Under the pieces are notes generated by a model. That model saw only the letters and a list, made by a program, of their open reading frames with translations, made no database searches and was not told the origin of the DNA. The position numbers were made by a program, and so were the translations under genes. From the NCBI GenBank assembly GCA_947628435.1, contig CANQZW010000006.1, positions 1 to 53,943 on the forward strand: a stretch of DNA of 53,943 bases. Reading direction: 5' to 3'. Origin of the DNA: an uncultured Bacilli bacterium. GTDB taxonomy: Bacteria; Bacillota_I; Bacilli_A; RF39; UBA660. Below, piece after piece: positions 10,398-20,892 of the stretch (positions are counted from its first letter, which is position 1; each line of letters starts with the position of its first letter).

Positions 10398-11312
10398 CTA
10401 TTCGATAATTTCTTCAAACTGACTATCTGAATCATTAAGATTTGTATCTTCTTGTTCTATATCTTCAGATGACTCATCTGAAATATATCCATCTTCTGTT
10501 TCTTCTTCATTTTCATTATCATTAATATCATCAGTATTATTATTATTTGTATCATCTGTTGAAGAATCATCGTTAGGATAAGACGTATCATTTTCATCGT
10601 TTGTATAATCTTGTTCAATTATAATTTTCTTTCTTGTTCCTTTTAATTTTCCTTTACTTTTTAAATAAGATACGGTATTAGAAGATACCATTTTATTTTG
10701 TATTAAATTATCAATTATTAATTCATTTATTTTTCTATAATTATCTTTTGTTACATTACCTTTTAATTTGTTTAATGCATAGGTCTGACTATCTATTAAA
10801 TCTTTATTAATTCCATGTAGTACGGGTACTTTATTAACTATTGTATTAGCTACTTTAGATTCTTTAACATATTTAATATTAAAGTTTGGTAATCTAAGTA
10901 CCAATAATATATCAAATAAAACTATAAATACAACAAAAATATATACAAACGAACCTATTATTTTAGGAATAATACTAAAGGTAATTGTTAAATCAATTAC
11001 TTTAGACTTTATTTGTTTTTTTACCATAAACCTATCAATTAACCATACTAACATCAAAAATATTAATACTAAAAATATTATTCGCCAAAAAATTATATTA
11101 ACAGCTTTTATTCCTTGTACCTTTCCATTAAAATTAAAGAAAGGAAGAAATTTATATAAAGGTTTAATAATAATCTTTGATAGCAAACTAGCTGCTATAG
11201 AACAAATTGTTAATATAAATAAATCATATAATGATCTTAACATTTCATTATTAAAACCTAAGTATAAACTACCTAATAATGCTAATATCAGTATAACATC
11301 CACAACATTCAT
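10398..11312 (-). CDS. CvpA-like membrane protein with long acidic D/E/N-rich tail
   Basis: VDVILILALLGSLYLGFNNEMLRSLYDLFILTICSIAASLLSK...: CvpA-like multi-TM start. Tail NDENDTSYPNDDSSTDDTNNNNTDDINDNENEEETEDGY. Confidence 0.6.
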   Translation of the reverse strand: MNVVDVILILALLGSLYLGFNNEMLRSLYDLFILTICSIAASLLSKIIIKPLYKFLPFFNFNGKVQGIKAVNIIFWRIIFLVLIFLMLVWLIDRFMVKKQIKSKVIDLTITFSIIPKIIGSFVYIFVVFIVLFDILLVLRLPNFNIKYVKESKVANTIVNKVPVLHGINKDLIDSQTYALNKLKGNVTKDNYRKINELIIDNLIQNKMVSSNTVSYLKSKGKLKGTRKKIIIEQDYTNDENDTSYPNDDSSTDDTNNNNTDDINDNENEEETEDGYISDESSEDIEQEDTNLNDSDSQFEEIIE

Positions 11313-11438
11313 ATAATCCCTCTTTTCCTTTTTTATAATTAAGTCCTATTTATATTAATAACAAATAGCTTACAAATTTATACTACTATATGATAAATTA
11401 ATTTTCAATAATAAATAATAAAATACCTTTTAAAAAAA

Positions 11439-11461
11439 ACAATAACTGTTAAGTTACTGTT
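11439..11461 (-). terminator. Rho-independent terminator of the rpsB-tsf-frr cluster
   Basis: AACAATAACTgttaAGTTACTGTT hairpin followed by T-rich tract on the minus strand; touches the frr stop codon. Confidence 0.65.
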
Positions 11462-12008
11462 AAATTTCCATAAGTTCTGTTTCTTTTATTTTTAACTTAT
11501 CATCTATTATTTTATTATACTTATTTATTAAATTTTGTATCTGATCCATTGAAGTTTTTTGCTCATCTTCAGGTATTTCTAACTTTTTAATATCAGAATT
11601 TGCATCTTGTCTTATATTTCTAAGTGCTATTTTAGCATCTTCTGATAAGGCCTTAGCTTCTTTTACATACTCTTTTCTTCTATCTTCTGTTAACTCTGGA
11701 ATAACAAGTGTTATAACCTCACCATTATTATTTGGCGTAAGTCCTATATTTGCTTCAAAAATAGCTTTTTCAATAGCTCCTATACTACTTCTGTCAAATG
11801 GTTTAATAACTATTTTTCTAGCCTCTGGAACAGATATTGTTGCAAGTTGTATTAATGGTGTTTCAACCCCATAATACAAAGGCGTTGCCTTATCTAATAT
11901 TTTAGGATTAGCACGCCCTGCACGTACATTTAAAAATCTTTCTTCCATAATACTGATAGCTTTTTTCATTTTTTCTTCTGCTTCTAATAAAATTTCTTCA
12001 GTCATCAT
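11460..12008 (-). CDS. frr: Ribosome recycling factor
   Basis: NVRAGRANPKILDKATPLYYGVETPLIQLATISVPEARKIVIKPFDRS... Confidence 0.97.
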   Translation of the reverse strand: MMTEEILLEAEEKMKKAISIMEERFLNVRAGRANPKILDKATPLYYGVETPLIQLATISVPEARKIVIKPFDRSSIGAIEKAIFEANIGLTPNNNGEVITLVIPELTEDRRKEYVKEAKALSEDAKIALRNIRQDANSDIKKLEIPEDEQKTSMDQIQNLINKYNKIIDDKLKIKETELMEI

Positions 12009-12099
12009 ATCCCTCTTTCATATATAAATATTATATAATAAAAAAATACTTTATTACAAGTATTTTTATTTATTTGCTTTCTTAGATTTTTTTATGTAA

Positions 12100-12969
12100 T
12101 TAACTATTCATCTGAGCTTTTACTTCCTCAGCAAAATTATCTTGACGTTTTTCCATACCCTCACCAACTTCGTATCTTATAACATCAATAATTTTTCCAC
12201 CGTTATTGCTTACATACTTACCAACAGTAACAGAATTATCTTTAACAAAGTCCTGTTCTTCAAGACAAATTTCTTTATAATATTTTGAAATTCTTCCCAT
12301 TACCATCTTTTCAGCAATATTAGCAGGTTTTCCTTCTGCCATTGCTTGCTCAGTTAAAATTTTCTTTTCATGTTCTAATTGTTCTGAAGGAACTTGATCT
12401 TTACTTACATATTCTGGACGCATTGCAGCGGCATGCATACAAACGTCTTTTGCAACATCACAAGACGCACCCTTAATTAGAGATAAAACTGAAATTTTTC
12501 CACCCATATGGATATATGCACCGAAATGTTCATCATCATTTTTTTCTAATAAAGTAAATCTTCTAAAAGAAATTTTTTCACCAATAGTTGCAGTCATATT
12601 TGTAACATAATCATTTAAAGTACCCTCTTTGCAACTAAGTGCTAATGCCTCTTCATTTGTTTTTGCATTACTATTTAAAATAGTTTTAGCAACATCTTTT
12701 AAAAAGCTTTGAAATTTTTCATTTTTAGCAACAAAATCAGTTTCACAATTAACCTCTAAAATAACAGCTTTATTTCCATCTATTTCTATTGTTGATAAAC
12801 CCTCAGCAGCGATTCTATCAGCTTTTTTAGCAGCTTTTGCAATTCCTTTTTCTCTTAACCATTCAGCAGCTTTTTTAATATCATTACCACTTTCTTCTAG
12901 AGCTTTTTTGCAATCCATCATTCCAGCTCCAGACATGTCTCTTAGTTCTCTAATCAAACTTGTATTCAT
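12100..12969 (-). CDS. tsf: Elongation factor Ts
   Basis: LIRELRDMSGAGMMDCKKALEESGNDIKKAAEWLREKGIAKAAKKADRIAAEG; CETDFVAKNEKF. Confidence 0.98.
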   Translation of the reverse strand: MNTSLIRELRDMSGAGMMDCKKALEESGNDIKKAAEWLREKGIAKAAKKADRIAAEGLSTIEIDGNKAVILEVNCETDFVAKNEKFQSFLKDVAKTILNSNAKTNEEALALSCKEGTLNDYVTNMTATIGEKISFRRFTLLEKNDDEHFGAYIHMGGKISVLSLIKGASCDVAKDVCMHAAAMRPEYVSKDQVPSEQLEHEKKILTEQAMAEGKPANIAEKMVMGRISKYYKEICLEEQDFVKDNSVTVGKYVSNNGGKIIDVIRYEVGEGMEKRQDNFAEEVKAQMNS

Positions 12970-13022
12970 TTTTAAATCTCCTTTTTATAATTAAAGATGA
13001 TTATTAAAAATCATCCTATTAT

Positions 13023-14051
13023 TTATTTGTTTAAAGCTTTTACTAATTCGTCTTTTTTTAGCTTTGAATAACCTTCAATCTTAGCTTCCTTAGCCATTGC
13101 TTTTAATTCTGCAACAGTCTTTTTAGATAAGTCAACGACTTCTTCTTTTACTTTTTTCAATTCTTTTTTAGTTTCCTTAACCTTTGGTTCTACTTTTTTA
13201 GCAACTTCCTTTAAGGTTTCTTTTACTTCTTGTTTTTTCTTTTCAATAACAGGTTTTATTTCTTCTACTTTTTCAGAAACTTTTTTCTTAACAACTTCCT
13301 TAACCTCAGATGCAGCCTCTTTTACAGCAACTTTAGTTTTATCTTCTTCAGTAATATAATCTTCAATTGGTTTTCCAGTTGCCTCACAAATAGCATTATT
13401 TAATACTCCTAAAACTATTTTAACAGCACGAATAGCATCATCATTACCTGGAATAACATAATCAACTAAATCTGGATCACAGTTTGTATCTACGATACCG
13501 AAAACTGTAATACCAAGTTTCTTAGCTTCATTTATTGCGTTTATTTCCTTTTTTGGATCAACGATAATCATTGCTTGTGGTAATTTTTTCATTTCCCTTA
13601 ATCCGCAAAAATATGAATTTAATTTATCATACTCCTTACGAATTTTAATTACTTCTTTCTTTGGTAACTTATCAAAAATACCATCTTTTTCCATTTTCTC
13701 AATTTGATCTAGACGGTTTATTCTTCTTCTTATTGTTTTAAAATTAGTAAGAGTTCCACCTAACCAACGTTTTGTAACGTAGTAACTATCAGATCTTAAT
13801 GCTTCTTCTAAAGCAGATTCTTGAGCTTGTTTTTTAGTTCCTACGAAAATAACCTTACCGCCACTGGCAGCAATCTCCTTTAAAGCAGCATATGCTTCTT
13901 CAATTTTCTTTACCGTTTTTTGTAAATCTATGATATAAATATCATCTCTTGCGGTAAAAATATATTCTTTCATTTTTGGATTCCATCTTTTAGTTTGGTG
14001 TCCAAAATGAACTCCAGCCTCTAAAAGATAGCTCATTGATACAACTGGCAT
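13023..14051 (-). CDS. rpsB: 30S ribosomal protein S2 with Lys/Glu-rich linker and C-terminal Rho_N/SAP-like domain
   Basis: S2 core [43 protein letters not shown]...; the extension ends in [37 protein letters not shown]. Confidence 0.95.
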   Translation of the reverse strand: MPVVSMSYLLEAGVHFGHQTKRWNPKMKEYIFTARDDIYIIDLQKTVKKIEEAYAALKEIAASGGKVIFVGTKKQAQESALEEALRSDSYYVTKRWLGGTLTNFKTIRRRINRLDQIEKMEKDGIFDKLPKKEVIKIRKEYDKLNSYFCGLREMKKLPQAMIIVDPKKEINAINEAKKLGITVFGIVDTNCDPDLVDYVIPGNDDAIRAVKIVLGVLNNAICEATGKPIEDYITEEDKTKVAVKEAASEVKEVVKKKVSEKVEEIKPVIEKKKQEVKETLKEVAKKVEPKVKETKKELKKVKEEVVDLSKKTVAELKAMAKEAKIEGYSKLKKDELVKALNK

Positions 14052-14069
14052 TTCTTCTTCCTCCTTTGT

Positions 14070-14145
14070 TTAAACCTCCAAGTTCTTCATCTTTATATAC
14101 TCATCCTCTTCGGACACTAGAGATATAAATCCAAACTTGTGCGTA
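14070..14145 (-). promoter_or_regulatory. Structured 5' leader of rpsB (candidate ribosomal-protein autoregulatory element)
   Basis: Minus-strand long irregular hairpin ACAAGTTTGGATTTATATCTCTAGTGTCC-GAAGA-GGATGAGTATATAAAGATGAAGAACTTGG; CAAGTT/AACTTG and TTTATAT-CTC/GAG-TATATAAA pair. It ends just before the RBS. Confidence 0.5.
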
Positions 14146-14254
14146 TTTCCTTTCTTTAACGAAAAGCCATGCTTATTATAACACACAAATATTATATGTT
14201 ACAAGTTGTTTTTTTAATATTTTTTATTGATTTTATTGATTTTTTCTAATTTTC

Positions 14255-16417
14255 TTATAAATTTATAGGATTAAAATCAAGGTCTATTTTAATTTTAGAA
14301 TTACCTTCATATATTTTAATTATTCTGCTTAAAATAATATATAATTTTTCATCCTTTTTATATTTTAATATAACTTGAAAATTATAATTATTATTTATCT
14401 TTAAAACATTTGATATTGATGGACCTAACACAACTGTATTATTTAAATTATCCCTTAAATAAGTCCCTATTTTTTTGGCTTCATTTATTCCATAATTAAA
14501 ATCTTTTGAAGATATTTTGATTAACGTAATAAAGCAATAAGGTGGATAATTTAGCTTTTTTCTTAAGTTCATTTCATAATTAAAAAAGCTTAGATAATCA
14601 TGCTTTGATGCACATATTATACTATAATGATCAGGATTAAATGTTTGAATTATTGCCTTACCTTCTTTATCTGCACGACCTGATCTTCCTATTACTTGAT
14701 CTAATAAACTAAAAGTCATCTCACTACTTCTAAAGTTTGGAATATTAAGAGATTGATCTGCATTTATAACTCCAACTAAAGTAACATTTGGAAAATTAAG
14801 ACCTTTAGAAATCATTTGAGTGCCTATTAAAATATCATATTTTTTATCATTAAAATCATTTATTATTTTAGCATGAGCTCCTTTTTTACTGGTAGTGTCC
14901 CTATCCATTCTAACTACTTTTGCTAACGCAAACTCCTCTTTTATCTTTTCTTCTAGTTTTTCTGTTCCAATACCCATGTTAGTTACGCTTTTTTCTTTAC
15001 ATACTGGACATATATCTAACTTTTTAGTACCATATCCACAATAATGACACCTTAGCATACCAGATGTTTTATGATAAGTTAAAGTTATATCACAATTAGG
15101 ACATTTAAACGTATATCCACATTTTTTACAAACCAAATAATTAGCATAACCACGTCTATTTAATAAAAGCATCACCTGTTCTTTTTTATTTAAACAAGAA
15201 TTTATTTCTTCTTTTAACAATGATGAAAAAATAGAATTACCTTTTCTCATTTCATTTTTCATATCAACTATCATAACCTTTGGTAAAGGTTTATTATTTA
15301 CCCTTTTTTGTAACATAAGAAGTTCATAGTAACCTTTTTTTGCCCTTGCAAAACTTTCAATAGTTGGAGTTGCACTACCTAAAATAACCGGACAATTATG
15401 CGTTTTAGATCTTCTTATAGCGATGTCTAAAGTGTTATACCTTGGATTATTTTCTTGTTTATAACTTTCTGAGTGCTCCTCATCAATTATTATTATACCT
15501 ATATTTTTTAGTGGTGCAAAAATAGCACTTCTTGCTCCTATCACAACTTTAACTTCTCCTTTTAATATTCTTCTATATTCATCATATCTTTGTGAATCTG
15601 ATAATGAAGAGTGAATAATTGCAATATCATCTTTAAATACCCCTTTAAAACGTGCGGTTATCTGAGGAGTTAAACTTATTTCTGGAACAAGAATAATAGC
15701 ACTATTATTATTTTTAATCACCTTTTTTACAACATCAATATAAACCTCGGTTTTCCCACTTCCAGTCACCCCATAAAGAAGCATTACCTTATCCTTTAGT
15801 AAATTATCTGTTATTTTTTGACTAATAAGTTTTTGATCATTAGTTAAACTTATTTCCTTTATATCATTTTCAACACCTATTTTTTGATATACTTCCCTTT
15901 TAAATTCTATAACTACGTTTTTTTCAATTAATTTTTTTAATGAGGATTTACTAGATATACTACTTTTTAAAACTTCTTTTTTATCTTTTAATAAATTCAT
16001 TATTTGAATCTGACTTTTTATCTTAATATCATTATGTACATTATTATCATTTAATTTAACGTATACTAATTTTTTTATTCCAGAAGTACGTTTATGATTA
16101 GCTTTTAAAGCCTTAGGAAGCATAGCTTGATAGCAACTTATTAAGGGGCATAAATATTTTTCACTCATGTATTTTCCAAGACTTATAAGTTCATCATTTA
16201 ATATTTGGTTATCATCTATAACACTTATTATATCTTTTATTTCATATTTTATATCGGGATTAGTATATTCAAGAACGAAGGCTTCAACCTTTCTTTTATT
16301 AAACATAACAAGAACCCTTTTGCCTATTAAATTTTTATCCAAATTATCTGGCACATGATATGTAAAAGTCATATCATTACTTTTTACTCTCGTTTCAATT
16401 AAAACGTTTACGTACAT
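14255..16417 (-). CDS. priA: Primosomal protein N' (PriA helicase)
   Basis: LLYGVTGSGKTEVYIDVV, IIIDEEHSESYKQENNPRYN, Zn-binding CKKCGYTFKCPNCDITLTYHKTSGMLRCHYCGYG. Confidence 0.97.
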   Translation of the reverse strand: MYVNVLIETRVKSNDMTFTYHVPDNLDKNLIGKRVLVMFNKRKVEAFVLEYTNPDIKYEIKDIISVIDDNQILNDELISLGKYMSEKYLCPLISCYQAMLPKALKANHKRTSGIKKLVYVKLNDNNVHNDIKIKSQIQIMNLLKDKKEVLKSSISSKSSLKKLIEKNVVIEFKREVYQKIGVENDIKEISLTNDQKLISQKITDNLLKDKVMLLYGVTGSGKTEVYIDVVKKVIKNNNSAIILVPEISLTPQITARFKGVFKDDIAIIHSSLSDSQRYDEYRRILKGEVKVVIGARSAIFAPLKNIGIIIIDEEHSESYKQENNPRYNTLDIAIRRSKTHNCPVILGSATPTIESFARAKKGYYELLMLQKRVNNKPLPKVMIVDMKNEMRKGNSIFSSLLKEEINSCLNKKEQVMLLLNRRGYANYLVCKKCGYTFKCPNCDITLTYHKTSGMLRCHYCGYGTKKLDICPVCKEKSVTNMGIGTEKLEEKIKEEFALAKVVRMDRDTTSKKGAHAKIINDFNDKKYDILIGTQMISKGLNFPNVTLVGVINADQSLNIPNFRSSEMTFSLLDQVIGRSGRADKEGKAIIQTFNPDHYSIICASKHDYLSFFNYEMNLRKKLNYPPYCFITLIKISSKDFNYGINEAKKIGTYLRDNLNNTVVLGPSISNVLKINNNYNFQVILKYKKDEKLYIILSRIIKIYEGNSKIKIDLDFNPINL

Positions 16418-16461
16418 ATCATCACCACCTAAATTTATTATAACATAAATAAAACAACAAA

Positions 16462-16484
16462 AAGAAGACTCTTAAAGTCTTCTT
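16462..16484 (-). terminator. Rho-independent terminator
   Basis: AAGAAGACTttaagAGTCTTCTT hairpin with T tract, 3' of the 16514-18370 CDS. Confidence 0.7.
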
Positions 16485-16513
16485 AACCTTTTTATTCTTT
16501 TATATCATAATAA

Positions 16514-18370
16514 CTAATTAATTTCTCTTTTGTTTCCTGTAAACGTCCATCCTTGAACGCTAGTACTTGTTGACCACTTATATTTTTGCTCACAATAAGT
16601 TTTATATACAGCCTCAGCATTTTTAGTACTGTTTTTGTTTACTGTCTTAGTACAAGATGTTCCATTTAATATGTAATCAGAATCACAATAATAACTTGTT
16701 TTTTGTGTAGTTGTGGTCTTAGTACATTTTTTACCATCTAGTTTGTATCCAGGATAATCCTTACAAGAATATGTAGTATTTTTATTTGTCTTTATACAGT
16801 ATAACTTATCACTTGTTTGAACCGTATCATCTGGACAAGAACATACCTTAACCTTAGATTTAACAATACATTTAGTACCACTTAAAGTATAACTTTTTGC
16901 AGATGTATTACTTGGACAAGAATATACTGGTTTAGAACATTTCCCACCACTTATTTCTTTTGTTCCTGAAGGACACTCTTTTATTTCTTTAGTACAATAC
17001 TTTTCATCAGATGTCTTTTTAGTACCTGTTGGACATGAATAAGTAACACCTAAAGTTTTTGTACAAGTTTTTTTATTACTATCTAACTTATAATCAGAAC
17101 CATATTTTGAACAACTATAAGTAGTATCTTGCTTAGAACATACATCTCCATCTGGTTTATAGCCATCTGGACATGTTTTTGTTACGCCATCCGGTTTTCT
17201 ACATTTATCAGTTCCATATTTAGTATATTCATTAGGACATGAATAGTCATAACCTGTTGCTTCTTTTTTATAACGATAATATTTATATATTTTTACAGTT
17301 GTAAAACAAGTGCTACAAGTAAGTTCTTCCCAACTATCAACATACACTAATTTTTCGTTATCATTAACGAAAGCTAAATTACTTTGTGGTGATGTTAAAG
17401 TTGATACATAAGTCCATTTATAACCTTTAGCTACTTTAGTTGCAGTTATAATTTTATAATTTTGTACTGTTTTATAATTTGCTGTAACTTTTTTTACAGT
17501 ACCTATTGCACCTTTTACATCATAAGTGTATTTTTTATCAGCACTAATTTTTTGTGTACTTTTAACAACTTTGTCAGTAACCGAACTTGACTCAGATGCA
17601 TTTATCGTTGATGTTAAAGTAGTAACTTTACAATTTGCTGGCTCTTTTTTGTCAGTTGACGAAACAATTGGAGTTGCATCTTTTGTGTCAGTTGACGTTA
17701 CATCTTCCACCTTTTTATAAGCACTTTTTGTTAAAGTCTCAGATCCATTTTTAATACATTTATCACCAACTAAATAAGTACCTGATGGACAAACATATTT
17801 ATCAAATTTATCAGTACACTCATTTTTAACAAATTGATACTCATATAATTTTCCACCATTAGCTGTTGTAACTACCCTTGAGTTAGTGGTTGTTTTATGC
17901 TTTTTAGTAGTGTTATATGAAGTATTAGAAGCAGCTGCCTCAAGCATTTTACACTCGTTACTACAAATATCATAACATCCATAATGTTCAATTATATAAT
18001 CTTTTTTATCACTACATGATAATTGTACTTTTATTATATATTCATTTTCTAACTTAGTTATTTGAACATACGATTCATCTTCATCACAATAATTACCATT
18101 TGAATCCATCAAACCTAAAATAAGATGTTTATCTATCATTTCTTTTAATGTCATTCTCTTAGATGTGTTAAAATCTTTTGGTAATCTTTCTATTGTGTAG
18201 TATGATTTAGCAGCATCTTTCATTCTAGTTAAATTATCAATAAAAATTTGATTATTAAGTGGTTTTAAATCAGGCATTGGAAATAACCATATCAATAAAA
18301 AGATAAAAATTATGATTAATATTAATCTAATTAATAAATCTTTTATCGTTAAACCTCTTTTTTCTTCCAT
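16514..18370 (-). CDS. Membrane-anchored Cys-rich repeat protein
   Basis: N-terminal TM (LLIRLILIIIFIFLLIWLFP) and pilin-like N-terminal region. C-terminal half holds tandem ~20-30-aa modules of the form YSCPxGxKxxxxxxCxK. Confidence 0.65.
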   Translation of the reverse strand: MEEKRGLTIKDLLIRLILIIIFIFLLIWLFPMPDLKPLNNQIFIDNLTRMKDAAKSYYTIERLPKDFNTSKRMTLKEMIDKHLILGLMDSNGNYCDEDESYVQITKLENEYIIKVQLSCSDKKDYIIEHYGCYDICSNECKMLEAAASNTSYNTTKKHKTTTNSRVVTTANGGKLYEYQFVKNECTDKFDKYVCPSGTYLVGDKCIKNGSETLTKSAYKKVEDVTSTDTKDATPIVSSTDKKEPANCKVTTLTSTINASESSSVTDKVVKSTQKISADKKYTYDVKGAIGTVKKVTANYKTVQNYKIITATKVAKGYKWTYVSTLTSPQSNLAFVNDNEKLVYVDSWEELTCSTCFTTVKIYKYYRYKKEATGYDYSCPNEYTKYGTDKCRKPDGVTKTCPDGYKPDGDVCSKQDTTYSCSKYGSDYKLDSNKKTCTKTLGVTYSCPTGTKKTSDEKYCTKEIKECPSGTKEISGGKCSKPVYSCPSNTSAKSYTLSGTKCIVKSKVKVCSCPDDTVQTSDKLYCIKTNKNTTYSCKDYPGYKLDGKKCTKTTTTQKTSYYCDSDYILNGTSCTKTVNKNSTKNAEAVYKTYCEQKYKWSTSTSVQGWTFTGNKREIN

Positions 18371-18400
18371 CTTAATTCCCCCTTTGTTTGAATGGCTGTT

Positions 18401-18429
18401 ATATTATCACAAATTAATACAAATGTCAA
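18401..18429 (-). promoter_or_regulatory. Consensus-like sigma-A promoter for the Cys-rich repeat protein
   Basis: Minus strand TTGACA (18424-18429), 17-nt spacer, TAATAT (18401-18406). Confidence 0.75.
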
Positions 18430-18540
18430 CATTTTTAAAAATTTTTTTTAATACTGGGTTTAATTTATTATGTATATACCATAAAATATATACTCTAAAA
18501 AAAGAAAAAATACGTATTAATTATTATTTTTTCATAAAAA

Positions 18541-18810
18541 CTATACCTTTAAATAAACTACCGTACACCCTTGATTATATGGGTTTATATGAAAACTTTC
18601 TACTTTTTCGTTTCGTTTTAAAACGTTTTTAACCTCATCTTTTAAAGCCCCTGTTCCGATCCCATGAATTATTAATACTTTTTTATTTTTAAGCACATAA
18701 TTGTCATAAATGAAACTTTCAATTAACATTCTTGCAGAAGACCTTATCTCACCGTGTAAATCAAGACTAGGTAAATTATTAATAAAAACATCATCTAAAG
18801 TATTTCTCAT
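18541..18810 (-). CDS. Standalone Smr domain protein
   Basis: LDLHGEIRSSARMLIESFI ... VLIIHGIGTGALKDEVKNVLKRNEKVESF: Smr DLHG and HGxGxG motifs. Confidence 0.85.
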   Translation of the reverse strand: MRNTLDDVFINNLPSLDLHGEIRSSARMLIESFIYDNYVLKNKKVLIIHGIGTGALKDEVKNVLKRNEKVESFHINPYNQGCTVVYLKV

Positions 18811-18811
18811 T

Positions 18812-19645
18812 TTAATTTTGAATCTTATATGCCTTTACAACGTTTTTTAAAAGACAAGCAACCGTCATAGGCCCAACACCACCTGGTACTGGAGTTATTA
18901 AAGATGCTTTTTTACTAACCTCATCATAATCAACATCACCACAAAGCAAATTGCCTTCCTTATTTATTCCAACATCAATTATGACCACACCTTCTTTTAC
19001 CATATCCTTAGTAATTAAATTAGGGTGTCCTGCCGCTACGATAAGCACATCCGCAATTTTAGTATAGCTTTTAATATCACGGCTCTTAGAATGACAAATA
19101 CTTAAAGTTGCATTTTCCTTAAGTAATAATTGAATTAATGGTTTACCCACCAAATTACTTCTTCCTACTAAACATACGTTTTTAGTTGAAAGATTAACGT
19201 TATAACGCTTTAACAATTCCATTACTCCAAGCGGAGTACATGGAACCAAACAATCATTTTCTAAAACTAGATTTCCAACGTTTTGATACGTTAACCCATC
19301 AACGTCTTTTACTGGATTTATCTCATTTATTATCTTACCCTCATCAAAACCATTAGGCAAAGGAAGTTGAACTAATATACCATTTACACTAATATCATTA
19401 TTAAGTCTTTTTATTTCATTAATAACTAAATTTTCTGATATTGTATCATTAAATTTTATGTATTCAAATTTTATTCCTACCTCTTCACAAGCTTTTTTCT
19501 TATTTTTTATATACACATCACTAGCCTTGTTATCTCCAATTTGAATAACTGCAAGAACAGGCTGTATTTTCTCACGTTCTATTAGCTCTTTTACATTTTT
19601 TCTTATTTCAAAGCTTGCTTTTGTACCATCTATTATATTATTCAT
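18812..19645 (-). CDS. folD: Bifunctional methylenetetrahydrofolate dehydrogenase/cyclohydrolase
   Basis: [72 protein letters not shown]. Start MNNIIDGTK at 19645 with AGAAGGTG RBS. Confidence 0.97.
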   Translation of the reverse strand: MNNIIDGTKASFEIRKNVKELIEREKIQPVLAVIQIGDNKASDVYIKNKKKACEEVGIKFEYIKFNDTISENLVINEIKRLNNDISVNGILVQLPLPNGFDEGKIINEINPVKDVDGLTYQNVGNLVLENDCLVPCTPLGVMELLKRYNVNLSTKNVCLVGRSNLVGKPLIQLLLKENATLSICHSKSRDIKSYTKIADVLIVAAGHPNLITKDMVKEGVVIIDVGINKEGNLLCGDVDYDEVSKKASLITPVPGGVGPMTVACLLKNVVKAYKIQN

Positions 19646-20876
19646 AATGCACCTTCTCATATATTGGATTATCATCACACAATTTTTTTACTCTTAATTT
19701 TAAATCGTTAATTATTCTTTTATCGTCAGTATTATGAAGACAACATGAAATTATTTTACCAACTACAACAAAATCTTTTTCTTTAAATCCTCTTGTTGTC
19801 ATAGCAGCAGTACCAAGTCTTATACCACTTGTTATAAATGGAGTTGTAGGATCATATGGAATCATATTCTTATTACAAGTTATTCCTATCTCTTCAAGTA
19901 TTTTTTCAGCTTCTTTTCCGGTCATATTAACTGATTTTTTTACATCTATTAAAATCAAATGATTATCCGTTCCATTAGTTACTATTTTAAAACCTTCCAT
20001 TTTTAAAACATCACTTAAAACTTTAGCGTTTTTAATAACCTGTTTTTGATAATTTATAAAATCAGTAGTCATTGCCTCTAAAAAACAAACAGCCTTAGCA
20101 GCAATAATATGTTCTAAGGGTCCTCCTTGAATACCAGGAAAAACCATTTTATCAATTTTTTTAGCTAAATCTTCATTATTAGTTAAGATAAGACCACCAC
20201 GAGGTCCTCTTAGAGTTTTATGAGTAGTTGACGTTACAACATCAGCATATTTGCATGGATTTTGATGAAGACCTGCTGCAACTAATCCTGCGATATGTGC
20301 CATATCAACCATTAAATAAGCCCCACACTCATTTGCTATTTCCTTAAATTCTTCAAAATCAATTGACCTTGAATAAGCTGATGCACCCGCTACAATCAAT
20401 TTTGGTTTTTCTTTTAAGGCTATTTTTCTTAACTCATCATAATTAATTTGACCCGTTTCTTTATCAACGTCATATGATACGAATTTATAATCCATACCAC
20501 TAAAAGAAAGCATAGAACCATGCGTTAAATGTCCACCAGAATTAAGATTCATTCCAAGAACTTTATCACCTTTTTTTAAAATTGCTCTATAAACCGCCAT
20601 GTTAGCAGAAGAACCAGAGTGTGGTTGAACGTTAGCAAATTTTACACCAAATAACTTTTTTGCACTTGAGATAGCTAGTTTCTCTACCTCATCAATAAAC
20701 TTACAACCTCCATAATATCTTTTAGATGGATATCCTTCTGCATACTTATTAGTAAGAATACTTCCTTGTGCTTTAAGTACATTTTCGCTTACAAAGTTTT
20801 CAGATGCAATAAGTTCGATAGTATTTTGTTGCCTTTCTTTTTCTTTTTCAATAATTTCAAATACAGAGTCAACCAT
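19638..20876 (-). CDS. glyA: Serine hydroxymethyltransferase
   Basis: [52 protein letters not shown]. Confidence 0.98.
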   Translation of the reverse strand: MVDSVFEIIEKEKERQQNTIELIASENFVSENVLKAQGSILTNKYAEGYPSKRYYGGCKFIDEVEKLAISSAKKLFGVKFANVQPHSGSSANMAVYRAILKKGDKVLGMNLNSGGHLTHGSMLSFSGMDYKFVSYDVDKETGQINYDELRKIALKEKPKLIVAGASAYSRSIDFEEFKEIANECGAYLMVDMAHIAGLVAAGLHQNPCKYADVVTSTTHKTLRGPRGGLILTNNEDLAKKIDKMVFPGIQGGPLEHIIAAKAVCFLEAMTTDFINYQKQVIKNAKVLSDVLKMEGFKIVTNGTDNHLILIDVKKSVNMTGKEAEKILEEIGITCNKNMIPYDPTTPFITSGIRLGTAAMTTRGFKEKDFVVVGKIISCCLHNTDDKRIINDLKLRVKKLCDDNPIYEKVHYE

Positions 20877-20892
20877 TATAAAATCATCTCCT

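Noticed and set aside
18312-18632. 106-aa plus-strand ORF upstream of the Cys-rich gene
   Set aside because: Overlaps a clear minus-strand promoter, a start codon and the 3' end of the Smr gene; atypical composition.
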